Shown here: positions 23,825-32,430 of the stretch, one piece after another
Layout: the number at the start of each line of letters is the position of its first letter
Numbering within the stretch: the first letter of the stretch is position 1
Assembly (NCBI GenBank): GCA_946527725.1
Contig: CAMMYM010000004.1
Coordinates: 1-47,549 of the forward strand
Source of the DNA: an uncultured Clostridia bacterium
GTDB lineage: Bacteria; Bacillota; Clostridia; Christensenellales; Aristaeellaceae
Direction: 5' to 3'
Length of the DNA stretch: 47,549 nucleotides
Program-made: the position numbers and the translations under genes
Notes under the pieces: generated by a model
What the model saw: the letters and a program-made list of their open reading frames with translations, nothing else
Database searches by the model: none
Told to the model about the DNA's origin: nothing

Positions 23825-24766
23825 ATGCTGAATAAACTCGAGGACGCAATCCATACCTGGGTTCCCCATGCTCCCGCCGGGGAAATCATCTGCGGTGATA
23901 TGCCGGGCGATTCCGTCCGGATCGGAGAAGAACACATCCGGAAAGCAGGGACGCTATTCCCTGCGCTGCTTCCGCTGCTCCGCCGCGCGCTGGAAGAAAA
24001 CAGCGGGCGTGCTGTGATCTCCGTTTTCGGCGGATCCGGCGTCGGGAAAAGCGAAATTGCTTCCCTGTTGTCCTGCTACCTGCGCGAAATCGGCGTGGGT
24101 GCCTATACGCTTTCCGGGGACAACTATCCCCGCCGGATTCCCATGTACAATGATGCGGAACGCCTGCGGATCTTCCGTGTATACGGGGTGCGCGGCCTGC
24201 TGGAAAACGGGTTTTACAGCGATGGCGTCCGTGCTGAACTGGTTTCGCTCTGGCAGGCCGGAACCGACGCGGATCCCGCCGCCGTCAAAGCCCATCCGTG
24301 GCTGGCTGCTTATCAGCGGTCCGGCCGCCGGGCGCTGGCTTCCTACCTTGGTCAGGAACCGGAACAGGATTTTGATGAACTGCGTGAAATTGTGGAACGT
24401 TTCCGCGCCGGTGACAGGCAGATCTGGCTCAAACGCATGGGCCGGACAGATGACGCCCTCTGGTACAGCCAGGTGGATTTCACCGGGATCAACGTCCTGG
24501 TCATCGAATGGACCCACGGCGGAAGCGGCCGTTTCGGCAAGGTGGATGTCCCGATCCTGCTGGCCAGCACGCCGGCCGAAACGCGCGCCCACCGTATGGC
24601 CCGGGCCAGGGATTCCGGGGCGGACAGTGCCTTCACCACCATGGTGCTGGAAATTGAACAGAAACTGATCGAAGAGCGTGCCCCGCAGGCCTCCCTGATC
24701 ATTTCCAAGGCCGGCAGCCTGGTGACCCCGGAAGAATACAGGCAATTGATGGAAGCCGGGAGGTAA
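23825..24766 (+). CDS. P-loop kinase, uridine-kinase/APS-kinase-like, unknown substrate
   Basis: A 313-residue P-loop protein with Walker A G69-G-S-G-V-G-K75-S76 and, after the next strand, LSGDNYPRRIPMYNDAERLRI, a layout shared with phosphoribulokinase/uridine kinase and APS kinase relatives. Basic residues later (SGRR, WLKRMGR) could form a lid, and VLVIEWTHGG resembles a Walker B-like strand. Start: ATG 23816 lies directly against GGAGG, so I chose ATG 23825, with 9 bases of spacing. The gap to the GH13_18 gene is six bases. The position suggests it phosphorylates a small molecule released by the neighbouring phosphorylase or esterases; P-loop glycerate kinases are one precedent. Substrate assignment is speculative. 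Confidence 0.65.
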   Translation: MLNKLEDAIHTWVPHAPAGEIICGDMPGDSVRIGEEHIRKAGTLFPALLPLLRRALEENSGRAVISVFGGSGVGKSEIASLLSCYLREIGVGAYTLSGDNYPRRIPMYNDAERLRIFRVYGVRGLLENGFYSDGVRAELVSLWQAGTDADPAAVKAHPWLAAYQRSGRRALASYLGQEPEQDFDELREIVERFRAGDRQIWLKRMGRTDDALWYSQVDFTGINVLVIEWTHGGSGRFGKVDVPILLASTPAETRAHRMARARDSGADSAFTTMVLEIEQKLIEERAPQASLIISKAGSLVTPEEYRQLMEAGR

Positions 24767-24772
24767 AGGACA

Positions 24773-26482
24773 ATGGAACAGAAACTGAACTTCGGCCCGA
24801 TGCTCAACGCCTATCCGGACAGTATCGGCGGAACCCTGTCGGACGCCGTGGCACTTCTGCGCTCGCCGGCCATGGCGCATGCCTTCTCATCTTTCTATAT
24901 TCTCCCCAGCCTGTTCAACACGGACCTGGACCGGGGATTCTCCGTCATTGACTACCGGCTGAACGAACTGCTGGCAAAGCAGGACGACCTGGATGCCCTG
25001 CAGGATCTCGGCATAGATCTGAAACTCGATTTCATCCTGAACCACGCTTCCGTCCTTTCGCCCCAATTCCAGGACATCCTGAAGAACGGGCCGGCCTCCA
25101 GGTATGCCGATTTCTTTATCGACTGGAACAAGTTCTGGAAAGGTGCCGGCGAAATGACGGACCGGGGCTATATCCAGCCGGATCCGGAAAAAATCAAAAA
25201 TATGTTTTTCCGCAAAGCCGGCCTGCCGATCCTCATGGTGCGGATGCCGGACGGGCAGGATGTCCCCTACTGGAATACCTTTTACCAGGAGATCCGCTAT
25301 CCGGCGCTGGATCCGCAGGATCTGCTGCCGCTGACCGGCGGCCGTTACGGCATTGCGGAAAAACTCGCTGCCGCTGCCAATCAGGCAACCGCTTCCGGCC
25401 GGCTGCCGGAAGCGGCTGACCTGGCAGGCCTGGAGGACTGGCAGGCTCCCCTTCGGGAACTGCTCGAATCCCGCCGCCGCTATCTCGGCCAGATGGACCT
25501 GAACATCCGTTCTCCGCTTGTCTGGGAATTCTATGCCGATACCCTGCGCCGCCTGCATGATTACGGTGCGCGAATCGTCCGCCTGGATGCCTTTGCCTAC
25601 GCGCCCAAGGAAGTCGGTTCCCGGAATTTCATGAACGATCCCGGCACCTGGGACCTGCTTGCCAAAGTACGCGCACTCGCGGACCCGCTTTCCCTGACGC
25701 TCCTGCCGGAGATCCATGCAAGCTATGAAGAAGGCGTTTACCGGACCATCGGGGAAAAGGGGTATATGGTCTATGACTTCTTCCTGCCCGGGCTGATCCT
25801 GGACGCCCTGGAGGAAAAGAACGGCGAAACGCTTGCCGCGTGGGCGCAGGAAATCATCCGACGCGGCTTCCTGACCCTGAATATGCTCGGATGCCATGAC
25901 GGTATACCGCTGCTGGACCTGAAAGGCCTCCTGCCGGAGGAACGGATTCAGAAGCTGATCGATACCGTGGTGGCGCGCGGCGGGATGATCAAGAATCTGC
26001 ACGGTGCAAAAAATGTATATTACCAGGTGAACGCAACCTACTATTCCGCGCTCGGGGAAGATAACCGCAAAATGCTCCTTGCCCGCGCGCTGCAGCTCTT
26101 CATGCCCGGAAAGCCGCAGGTCTGGTACCTGGATCTTTTTGCCGGCAGAAACGACCTGGAAGCAGTCCGCCGGGCCGGGGCAGGCGGACACAAGGAAATC
26201 AACCGCACCAATCTTTCCCTTGCGGACTGTGAAGCACAGCTCTCGAAGCCGTTGGGCAAAGCCCAGCTTGCCCTGCTGAAGATGCGCAGCAGTTCCGCCG
26301 CTTTCTCGCCGGATGCCGAACGCGGTGTATCATGTACCGGTTCTTCCCTGGCCTTTACCTGGCGTGCCGCCGGCGAAGAAGCCGTCCTGGCCGCTGACCT
26401 GGCGGACTGTTCCTTCGTTGCCATGGTCAGGGATTCCGCCACCGGCCGGGAAAAGGTGCGGATTACATCCGAAAGCTGCTGA
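24773..26482 (+). CDS. GH13_18-type sugar phosphorylase (sucrose/glucosylglycerate phosphorylase family)
   Basis: A 569-residue member of the alpha-amylase superfamily closest to GH13 subfamily 18. The catalytic residues are nucleophile D272 in VRLDAFAYAPKEVGSRNF, acid/base E313 in LLPEIH and stabiliser D376 in CHDGIPLLD. LKLDFILNHASVLSPQFQDIL is also typical of sucrose phosphorylase relatives. These enzymes use phosphate to split alpha-glucosides to glucose 1-phosphate. It is longer than classical sucrose phosphorylases (about 490-505 residues) and closer in size to the glucosylglycerate phosphorylase-like members (about 560), so the substrate may not be sucrose. No signal peptide. It ends the operon and is followed by the YesM-like kinase gene behind its own promoter. 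Confidence 0.8.
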   Translation: MEQKLNFGPMLNAYPDSIGGTLSDAVALLRSPAMAHAFSSFYILPSLFNTDLDRGFSVIDYRLNELLAKQDDLDALQDLGIDLKLDFILNHASVLSPQFQDILKNGPASRYADFFIDWNKFWKGAGEMTDRGYIQPDPEKIKNMFFRKAGLPILMVRMPDGQDVPYWNTFYQEIRYPALDPQDLLPLTGGRYGIAEKLAAAANQATASGRLPEAADLAGLEDWQAPLRELLESRRRYLGQMDLNIRSPLVWEFYADTLRRLHDYGARIVRLDAFAYAPKEVGSRNFMNDPGTWDLLAKVRALADPLSLTLLPEIHASYEEGVYRTIGEKGYMVYDFFLPGLILDALEEKNGETLAAWAQEIIRRGFLTLNMLGCHDGIPLLDLKGLLPEERIQKLIDTVVARGGMIKNLHGAKNVYYQVNATYYSALGEDNRKMLLARALQLFMPGKPQVWYLDLFAGRNDLEAVRRAGAGGHKEINRTNLSLADCEAQLSKPLGKAQLALLKMRSSSAAFSPDAERGVSCTGSSLAFTWRAAGEEAVLAADLADCSFVAMVRDSATGREKVRITSESC

Positions 26483-26507
26483 AAGCTCCTCCCGGAGGCA
26501 GTCCGGC

Positions 26508-26536
26508 TTCACTTTTCCGGCAAAAAGGAGTATACT
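26508..26536 (+). promoter_or_regulatory. Promoter of the YesM/YesN operon
   Basis: TTCACT (26508-26513), a 17-base spacer and TATACT (26531-26536). Transcription would start near 26543, about 20 bases ahead of the ATG at 26565. Confidence 0.6.
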
Positions 26537-26564
26537 GCTGGTATCAACTGACAGGGTGGAAAAC

Positions 26565-28262
26565 ATGAGGTCTTGGCGAAAACAGGTCATTTCTCTTCTC
26601 GCACTGATCCTGGTGATTGTGCTGGCATTCCTTGCCTGGCTGGCTTTGTCGTTCAACAGGCAATATACCGCCATGCTCCGCCGTGAGAACGAAAGCGACC
26701 TGACCTTGTGGATGGATATGGCAGAGCAGCGGCTGAACGCCGTCCATGATCACGTCTATGAAATCCTGCTGACCATATATACAAAGACAACAACGGCGCC
26801 GGGTTCAGGCGCGCTGCCGGTCAGCGTTTCGGTGGAATGCCAGGACCTGATGGAAAACCTTCTGTTGGTCAGCACCGACTCAAGCTGCTTTTTCCTGACA
26901 GATACCGACAGCGTCAGCAATCTGATCAGCGCGCCGAATACGCAGCCTTTCACACGCACGCTGGCGTTGAAGGAGTATGTGCGCACGCTGCTTCCGTCAA
27001 ACGCGCGAAGCACTTCAGACAAGCACTGGACACCGTGCATCATTGGCGGGGAATCCTATTTCCTTTGTTATCTGCACGTCGGGAAATATGCTGCCGGCGC
27101 GCTTTGCCGTGCGGAAATTTTCAACGATATCGGCCATACAAACCTTTTCCTGGATGATACGTCCCTCTTCCTGGCGCTGCCTGACGGGTCTGTCAGCGCC
27201 ATCCATGGGAAGGCTGACGCATCATCGCTCATGTCTGCGGACGGCCGGCAGCCAGCCAGTTCAAGAAACCGGATCATAAGAGATTTTCCGCTGCTGGGCT
27301 GCCGGGCAGTGCTGAGCTGGAAAACCCCGCCGTTGATCAGCCGCTGGGGTATCGCCATTCTGCTCTTGCTGGTGATGGCTGCGCTCTTTTCCCTGGTGGC
27401 ACTGCTCTCGCTGCTCATTCTGCGCAAAGTTGCCGATCCGACCCGGAAACTGCTCCGGGCGCAGGAAGAGATTGCCGCGGGCAACCTGGATTACCGGATC
27501 ACCTCCCGTCCCGGCAGTTCCGAATTCAAGGCCCTGTATCACAGCTTCAACGATATGGCAGATCAGATCAGGTCACTCAGGATTGCCTCGTATGATAACC
27601 TGCTGAAAGAAGAAGAAAACAAATTCCGCATGGTGCGTGCCCAGATCCGGCCGCATTTTTACCTGAATTCCATCACCGTTATCCATAATATGACGTACCA
27701 GAACCGGCTGGAAGACATACGCAGTTACGTGCAGGCACTGGCCCGGCATATCCGCTATATGCTGAACATCCAGAGTCCGATGATCACGGTTTCCGCGGAA
27801 CTGACGCATATTGAGAATTACATCAGTATGCAGGACCTGCGCTTCCCGGGAAGCGTCAAGGCTTCCTACCGCTGTGACGAACAGGTCGCCGATACGGAAA
27901 TACCCTTCCTGATGCTCTTTACGGTCGTGGAAAACTCCTTCAAACACGCCATGAACCTGTACAGCACCATGGAACTGAATATTGTCTGTGAGCCGTACAG
28001 TGAAGAGAACTTCTCAGGCATGCGCATGATCGTAGAAGATAACGGGGACGGCTATACGCCTGAAGTCCTTGCCAGCTTTTCCGGCCCGATGCCGGAGGAG
28101 CTGCCTACGAAAGACCACCTGGGCCTGAGCAACGTGCAGTATACACTGCGTTATGTCTACCGCCGTGACGGGCTGCTCCGGCTGTCCAACCTGGAGCACG
28201 GGGCGCGGACGGAGATCATGATCCCTGCGGAGGTGAAAAAAAGTGAAGCTGCTGATCTGTGA
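26565..28262 (+). CDS. YesM-like sensor histidine kinase
   Basis: A 565-residue membrane sensor: helix 1 (about 9-30), extracytoplasmic sensor domain (about 31-255), helix 2 (about 262-287), HAMP (about 288-340, RKVADPTRKLLRAQEEIAAGNLDYRI), the His_kinase domain with H364 in IRPHFYLNSI, and a HATPase domain (ENSFKHAM, DNGDGY, LGLSNV). This is the LytS/YesM family, which works with YesN-type AraC regulators and senses extracellular sugars, often with a solute-binding protein. ATG 26565 has a modest GGGTGG upstream. It overlaps the response regulator gene by 20 bases. The sugar importer on the opposite strand (30522-35975) is the likely target. Confidence 0.9.
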   Translation: MRSWRKQVISLLALILVIVLAFLAWLALSFNRQYTAMLRRENESDLTLWMDMAEQRLNAVHDHVYEILLTIYTKTTTAPGSGALPVSVSVECQDLMENLLLVSTDSSCFFLTDTDSVSNLISAPNTQPFTRTLALKEYVRTLLPSNARSTSDKHWTPCIIGGESYFLCYLHVGKYAAGALCRAEIFNDIGHTNLFLDDTSLFLALPDGSVSAIHGKADASSLMSADGRQPASSRNRIIRDFPLLGCRAVLSWKTPPLISRWGIAILLLLVMAALFSLVALLSLLILRKVADPTRKLLRAQEEIAAGNLDYRITSRPGSSEFKALYHSFNDMADQIRSLRIASYDNLLKEEENKFRMVRAQIRPHFYLNSITVIHNMTYQNRLEDIRSYVQALARHIRYMLNIQSPMITVSAELTHIENYISMQDLRFPGSVKASYRCDEQVADTEIPFLMLFTVVENSFKHAMNLYSTMELNIVCEPYSEENFSGMRMIVEDNGDGYTPEVLASFSGPMPEELPTKDHLGLSNVQYTLRYVYRRDGLLRLSNLEHGARTEIMIPAEVKKSEAADL

Positions 28263-29853
28263 CGATGATATATCCACCATTGATGTAATCCAGAGCCAGC
28301 TGAACTGCCAGGAGCTTGGCATTTCCAGCATTCTCCGCGCCTATAACGGGGAAGCCGCGAAAGAAGTGATCCTGAAGGAAAAGCCTGAACTGATCCTCTG
28401 TGATATCGGCATGCCGAAGGTGGACGGCATGGAAGTACTGAAATTCATCGACGAGCAGAAAATCCATACTGAATTTGCCTTTCTCACCTGCTTTGACGAT
28501 TTTGAACACGCCCGCAGCGCCGTACGTTTCGGTGCCTGCAATTACCTCACAAAGCCCGTGGATTTCCGCGAGCTGAACGAAGCGCTGCACCGTATGGCCG
28601 ATGCGGCCGTATCCTATCGGAAGCAGCTTTCGGAAAAAGAAAGCGGCCCGCAGAACGACGCCAGCATAAACAACTTCCTCCGCCAGCTGCAAATGGGCGT
28701 TTTCGGCGCTTCGGCGGAACGGGTCGGCGAAGCGTTGAAGAAGAATGGAATTACGGAATTCCTGGGTGATACCCCGGTCCGGATCATCCTCTTCTATGCC
28801 GACCTGACGGAATCCAGCCGGGACATCCAGCTCCGGGACCGCATCATCGGCAGCTTCGGTACAGATGTGGAAGAAGCGCTCACCGGTTATACCGGCCTGC
28901 GCAGCACGGTTGTGGATATCAGTGACCGGTATATTTCATCTGTCACGCCGGTGCCTTCCGGTCTTTTTTCTGAGGAGGACTGCCTGGCCCGCGCCAGGGA
29001 ACTGGTACGTTTCTGCTCGGATAATTATGCACTGCATCCGGTGGGTTTGGTTGGTCGGGAATGCCCGCTTTACGCAATGGGGGACGCCTGCGCGGAACTG
29101 CGCACACAGATCCGCAGGGTGCTCCTCCGCGCAGGCAACGTCTTCCTGCAGCGGGAAACTGAAAGGGTCACCGGTTCTGATCTTTCTGTCATCAACGAGG
29201 AAAAGCTCCTGCGGGTCATCCGCCAGCGCGACCGGGATGCATTCCTTTCCCTGGTCAGCGAGGCGCTCAGCAGTATCCCTTATACCCAGAAAGACACCAG
29301 TTCCCTCATGGCCGTTCTCCACAAGGACATAACAGCCGCTGTTTCCGTCTGCCTGCAGGATAACCGCATCCCTGTCCGGGATCTCTTTCAGAATGAGCAG
29401 TTCCGGAAACTTGAGCTTTTCGCTGAACGCTCCCCTGCGGATATGATGGATTTTGCAGCCCATCTGTTTGATGCCGCGCTCATGGAGCTGGAATGTTCCG
29501 CCGATGCTGCCGGCCTGATCGATGCTGTCAAGCACTACATCCGCCAGCATTACCGGGAGGACCTGACCCGCAACGAACTGGCGGAAGTCGTGCATATCAC
29601 GCCCAATTACCTTTCCAAACGCTTTCATACCGAAACCGGTATGAGCCTGCGGGAATACATCAACCAACTGCGGATTGAGGATGCCAAGCGCCTGCTGCTT
29701 TCCACCAACACAACCATCAGCGAGATTGCCAGTGAAGTTGGTTTTGATAACATCTCCTACTTCTCGACCGTTTTCCGCAAGCTCTGCGGCGTAAGTCCGA
29801 TTGAGTGGAGCAGCGGCAAGGGCAGTGAAGGAGGCGACGGCCCATGCGCCTGA
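28243..29853 (+). CDS. YesN-like response regulator (receiver + AraC DNA-binding domain)
   Basis: A 536-residue regulator: receiver domain (1-120) with the acidic pocket D7-D8, phospho-acceptor D54 in LCDIGMP, the Thr-like switch and K in NYLTKPVD; a long middle region (about 130-420) typical of YesN proteins; and a C-terminal AraC domain (about 425-525) with two helix-turn-helix motifs (ELAEVVHITPNYLSKRFH and ISEIASEVGFDNISYFSTVFRK). It should be phosphorylated by the overlapping YesM kinase. Start GTG 28243 with GGAGGTG upstream. AraC dimers bind direct repeats about 21 bases apart, and such repeats stand upstream of the solute-binding gene at 34503-35975. Confidence 0.9.
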   Translation: MKLLICDDDISTIDVIQSQLNCQELGISSILRAYNGEAAKEVILKEKPELILCDIGMPKVDGMEVLKFIDEQKIHTEFAFLTCFDDFEHARSAVRFGACNYLTKPVDFRELNEALHRMADAAVSYRKQLSEKESGPQNDASINNFLRQLQMGVFGASAERVGEALKKNGITEFLGDTPVRIILFYADLTESSRDIQLRDRIIGSFGTDVEEALTGYTGLRSTVVDISDRYISSVTPVPSGLFSEEDCLARARELVRFCSDNYALHPVGLVGRECPLYAMGDACAELRTQIRRVLLRAGNVFLQRETERVTGSDLSVINEEKLLRVIRQRDRDAFLSLVSEALSSIPYTQKDTSSLMAVLHKDITAAVSVCLQDNRIPVRDLFQNEQFRKLELFAERSPADMMDFAAHLFDAALMELECSADAAGLIDAVKHYIRQHYREDLTRNELAEVVHITPNYLSKRFHTETGMSLREYINQLRIEDAKRLLLSTNTTISEIASEVGFDNISYFSTVFRKLCGVSPIEWSSGKGSEGGDGPCA

Positions 29854-30503
29854 TTGAAACGCTCCGGCGTGACCGGGAAACCCTGCGTACGCTGGACCGC
29901 AAAGCCCGCCTGCAGATGATCTGGGATTACTACAAAATTCCGATCATCAGCCTGCTCTGCGTGCTCATCCTGACCGCGCTGACGCTGGCCATCCGTATTT
30001 CCGCCTCGGGCACTGTTTTCTATGCGGTCCTGGTCAATGCGGAAGAAGGCGGTGAAAAAGCCGGGCTGGAAGAGTTGCTCACACGCGGCGGCGTGGAACT
30101 GAACGGCCGTACCATCGATGTCTCCGCAAACTATACCCTGCGCTATGACGATCCGGCCAACGGATACGCAGACACAGTTCACGTATTGGCCGCCCTCTTC
30201 GGCATCGGCGACCTGGATTTCTTCGCCGCCGACGAACCGGTGTTCGCTGCCTATGCGGATAAGGATGCTTTCGTGGATCTGAGCCTGTTTATTGAAAAGG
30301 AAGACCTGGACCGGATGCGGAAATATACCCGTTCCGGTGACGGCGGGCGTGAAATTGTTGCGGGCCTTTGGCTTACCGCGCCTTCTCCTTTGCATGCAGC
30401 CGGCTACTACAATGCGCCGGTCATCATCGGGATCGCGGCCAATGCCCGGAACCTGGATGAAGCGTTGGCTTTCGTAAAGCAGCTGGTAAAAGAAACCGTC
30501 TGA
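29844..30503 (+). CDS. Single-pass membrane protein of unknown function, co-transcribed with YesM/YesN
   Basis: A 219-residue protein I do not recognise. Residues 1-30 are cytoplasmic and strongly charged (LRRDRETLRTLDRKARL), 32-52 form one membrane helix (IPIISLLCVLILTALTLAI), and 55-219 are extracytoplasmic. The outer part has alternating strands and helices (VFYAVLVNAEEG, VHVLAALFGIGDLDFFAADEP, DAFVDLSL, NAPVIIGIAANARNLDEALAFVKQL), similar in feel to the lobes of solute-binding proteins but only about a third their length. The ATG lies within the last codons of the YesN gene (ATGCGCCTGA), so they are translationally coupled. It might present ligand to the sensor or trim the signal; this is inference. 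Confidence 0.75.
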   Translation: MRLIETLRRDRETLRTLDRKARLQMIWDYYKIPIISLLCVLILTALTLAIRISASGTVFYAVLVNAEEGGEKAGLEELLTRGGVELNGRTIDVSANYTLRYDDPANGYADTVHVLAALFGIGDLDFFAADEPVFAAYADKDAFVDLSLFIEKEDLDRMRKYTRSGDGGREIVAGLWLTAPSPLHAAGYYNAPVIIGIAANARNLDEALAFVKQLVKETV

Positions 30504-30511
30504 CAAGCGAA

Positions 30512-30537
30512 GATCCGCCTGTCAATCCAGGCGGATC
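30512..30537. terminator. Stem-loop between convergent operons
   Basis: Perfect 10-bp stem GATCCGCCTG / CAGGCGGATC with a 6-base loop, just after the stop of the plus gene (30503) and overlapping the last codons of the minus ATPase gene (30522). No T-run on either strand, so termination efficiency is unclear. Confidence 0.45.
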
Positions 30538-31676
30538 CCGGTTTGCGGATGGAACAGGTGGATGCGGTCCGTTTCCGGCATCACACGGACAGTTTCCCCG
30601 CGGCTGTACGGCCTTCCGGATGTCTTCGGAACGACCACGGTAAACGCTTCATTCCCATGTTTCAGGTGCAGGTGGCATTCCGCTTCAATCGATTCAGTGT
30701 AGTCCACCGTGCCTTCGATTCCCCGCGGATCCGGAACAAAGTGGACCGGCCGGATCCCGACGGTCACGGCAGCCATACCGCCGGCTGCTTTTTTTATGCT
30801 TTCGGGCAGGCTGATGTCCCGCCCCATCAGGCGGATTTTCCCTTCCTGTACCGGAATGCCCCGGAAAACATTCATCTGCGGTGTACCGAGGAATGTTGCG
30901 CAGTAGAGGTTCCGTGGATGCTGATACAGTTCCTGCGGTGTGCCTGCCTGTACGATCATGCCGTCCTGCATCAGGACAATCCTGTCCCCCAGCCGCAGCG
31001 CGTCCGTCTGGTCGTGCGTCACATAGAGAATCGTTGTCCCCAGCTTCCTGTGGATCCGCTTCAGTTCCTCCCGCAGGCGGGCCTTCAGCGCCGGATCCTG
31101 GTTGGACATAGGTTCATCCATCAGGAAGATTCCGGGATCCCTCACCAGTGCCCGGCCGATCGCTGTGCGCTGCTGCTGTCCTCCGGACAGTTCGGACGGC
31201 CGGCGGTCCAGCAGCGGCGTCATTTCCAGCAGTCCGGCAACGGCCCGCACCTTTTCGTCCACCTGCGCCCGGGGCATATGCAGGTTGCGCAGCGGGTATG
31301 CCAGGTTATCATAGACCGTAAATCCGGGATACAGTGAATAGTTTTGGAAAATCATCGCCATGTTCCGATCCGGCGGAGGTGTGTCGTTGATAACCTTCCC
31401 GTCCATCCGGATCGTCCCGTCCGATACGCTCTCCAATCCGGCTACCATGCGCAGCACGGAGGTCTTCCCGCTGCCGGAAGGACCCAGGAGCACGACGAAT
31501 TCCCCGTTTTTGATCTCCAGGGAAAACTGCTGTACGGCAATGACGCCCTCGTTGGTGGTATAGGGCATCGCCTGTTCCCGCGCAAGCATATCCCGGGCCT
31601 GTTTTCGTCCGAACAGGCGGCGTGTACTGGTAAAAGGGTAAATCTTCACCAGGTTCTCCAGTGACAGCTCACTCAT
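30522..31676 (-). CDS. MsmX/MalK-like sugar ABC transporter ATPase with N-terminal insertion
   Basis: A 384-residue ATPase of the sugar-importer (MsmX/UgpC) type: Walker A G65-P-S-G-S-G-K-T72, Q111, signature LSGGQ (163-167), Walker B IFLMDEP (183-189), D-loop S-N-Q-D (191-194; normally SNLD), switch H in THDQTDAL, and a C-terminal TOBE-like domain (about 245-384). About 28 extra residues (14-45, RRLFGRKQARDMLAREQAM) lie between the first strand and Walker A, unlike ordinary MsmX. It overlaps the stop of the DUF624 gene by eight bases and is the last gene of the importer operon. The D-loop change and the insertion are odd but the rest is intact, so it is probably functional. Confidence 0.88.
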   Translation of the reverse strand: MSELSLENLVKIYPFTSTRRLFGRKQARDMLAREQAMPYTTNEGVIAVQQFSLEIKNGEFVVLLGPSGSGKTSVLRMVAGLESVSDGTIRMDGKVINDTPPPDRNMAMIFQNYSLYPGFTVYDNLAYPLRNLHMPRAQVDEKVRAVAGLLEMTPLLDRRPSELSGGQQQRTAIGRALVRDPGIFLMDEPMSNQDPALKARLREELKRIHRKLGTTILYVTHDQTDALRLGDRIVLMQDGMIVQAGTPQELYQHPRNLYCATFLGTPQMNVFRGIPVQEGKIRLMGRDISLPESIKKAAGGMAAVTVGIRPVHFVPDPRGIEGTVDYTESIEAECHLHLKHGNEAFTVVVPKTSGRPYSRGETVRVMPETDRIHLFHPQTGIRLD

Positions 31677-32412
31677 TCCGGTTGTCCTCCGCTGCTCCGG
31701 CTGCCCCGCTCAGTTCCCTGTCCAGGTCGATGCTGGGCATGGTTATTTCCGGGGCTTCCTGTACAGCCTCCGGAGCCTGTGGATCATCCGGCTCCGGGGT
31801 GATGCCGTTGTCCGCCATAAACCGGTCTGCCATCTTCTTCATGCCCGGGGAAACCAGGTCCATATAGACCCCGGGCAGGATCAGCAGGGCAATCGGATAA
31901 AAGTCAGCCATCAGGGCCACAAGGACCAGGAGCAGCAGCCGCAGCAGGGTTTTCAGGATGTTTTTTCCGCCGAAATACATGGCAAGCCGCAGGTACATCC
32001 CGACGCTTCCTTCAAACGTTGCCAGTGCCGGAATCAGGTGCAGGATGCCGGCAATCAGCAGGAACGCAAGGCCCAGGCCAAAAACATAATAAAATGTGCC
32101 GGCCAGGCTGCGTTCCGCCATCTGCCTGCCGATATACAGCGCATATGCAAGCAGGGTTCCCGCCCCGGCAGCAGCCAGGGAAAGCGGGATCCCTTTTTTC
32201 AGGGAACCGGCAAAGGCATGGAAAAAGTCCTTTGCAACGCCGTTTCCCTGCCTGTGCACCACCTTGACCATCGTGTGGTACATGGCGGCGGAGGCAGGGA
32301 GTGCGGTAATCACCGGAATGCAGCAGATGAGCCAGAAGAAACTGAGGATCATCAGGTTTGCGATCCGGACCATAATATTCATGAACGGATTGTCATACCG
32401 GAATGCACCCAT
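31669..32412 (-). CDS. DUF624/YesL family membrane protein
   Basis: A 247-residue protein with about four to five membrane helices (about 18-45, 72-95, 103-128, 150-180) and a hydrophilic, acidic, Pro-rich C-terminal tail (about 200-247). It begins with the family hallmark FMNIMVRIANLMILSFFWLICCIPVITALPASAAMY. DUF624 members accompany LplABC-type sugar importers and YesMN regulators in Bacillota; their molecular role is unknown. ATG 32412 has CGGAGG upstream. It lies 18 bases after the permease gene. Confidence 0.88.
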   Translation of the reverse strand: MGAFRYDNPFMNIMVRIANLMILSFFWLICCIPVITALPASAAMYHTMVKVVHRQGNGVAKDFFHAFAGSLKKGIPLSLAAAGAGTLLAYALYIGRQMAERSLAGTFYYVFGLGLAFLLIAGILHLIPALATFEGSVGMYLRLAMYFGGKNILKTLLRLLLLVLVALMADFYPIALLILPGVYMDLVSPGMKKMADRFMADNGITPEPDDPQAPEAVQEAPEITMPSIDLDRELSGAAGAAEDNRNE

Positions 32413-32430
32413 TGCAGCAACCTCCGACGA

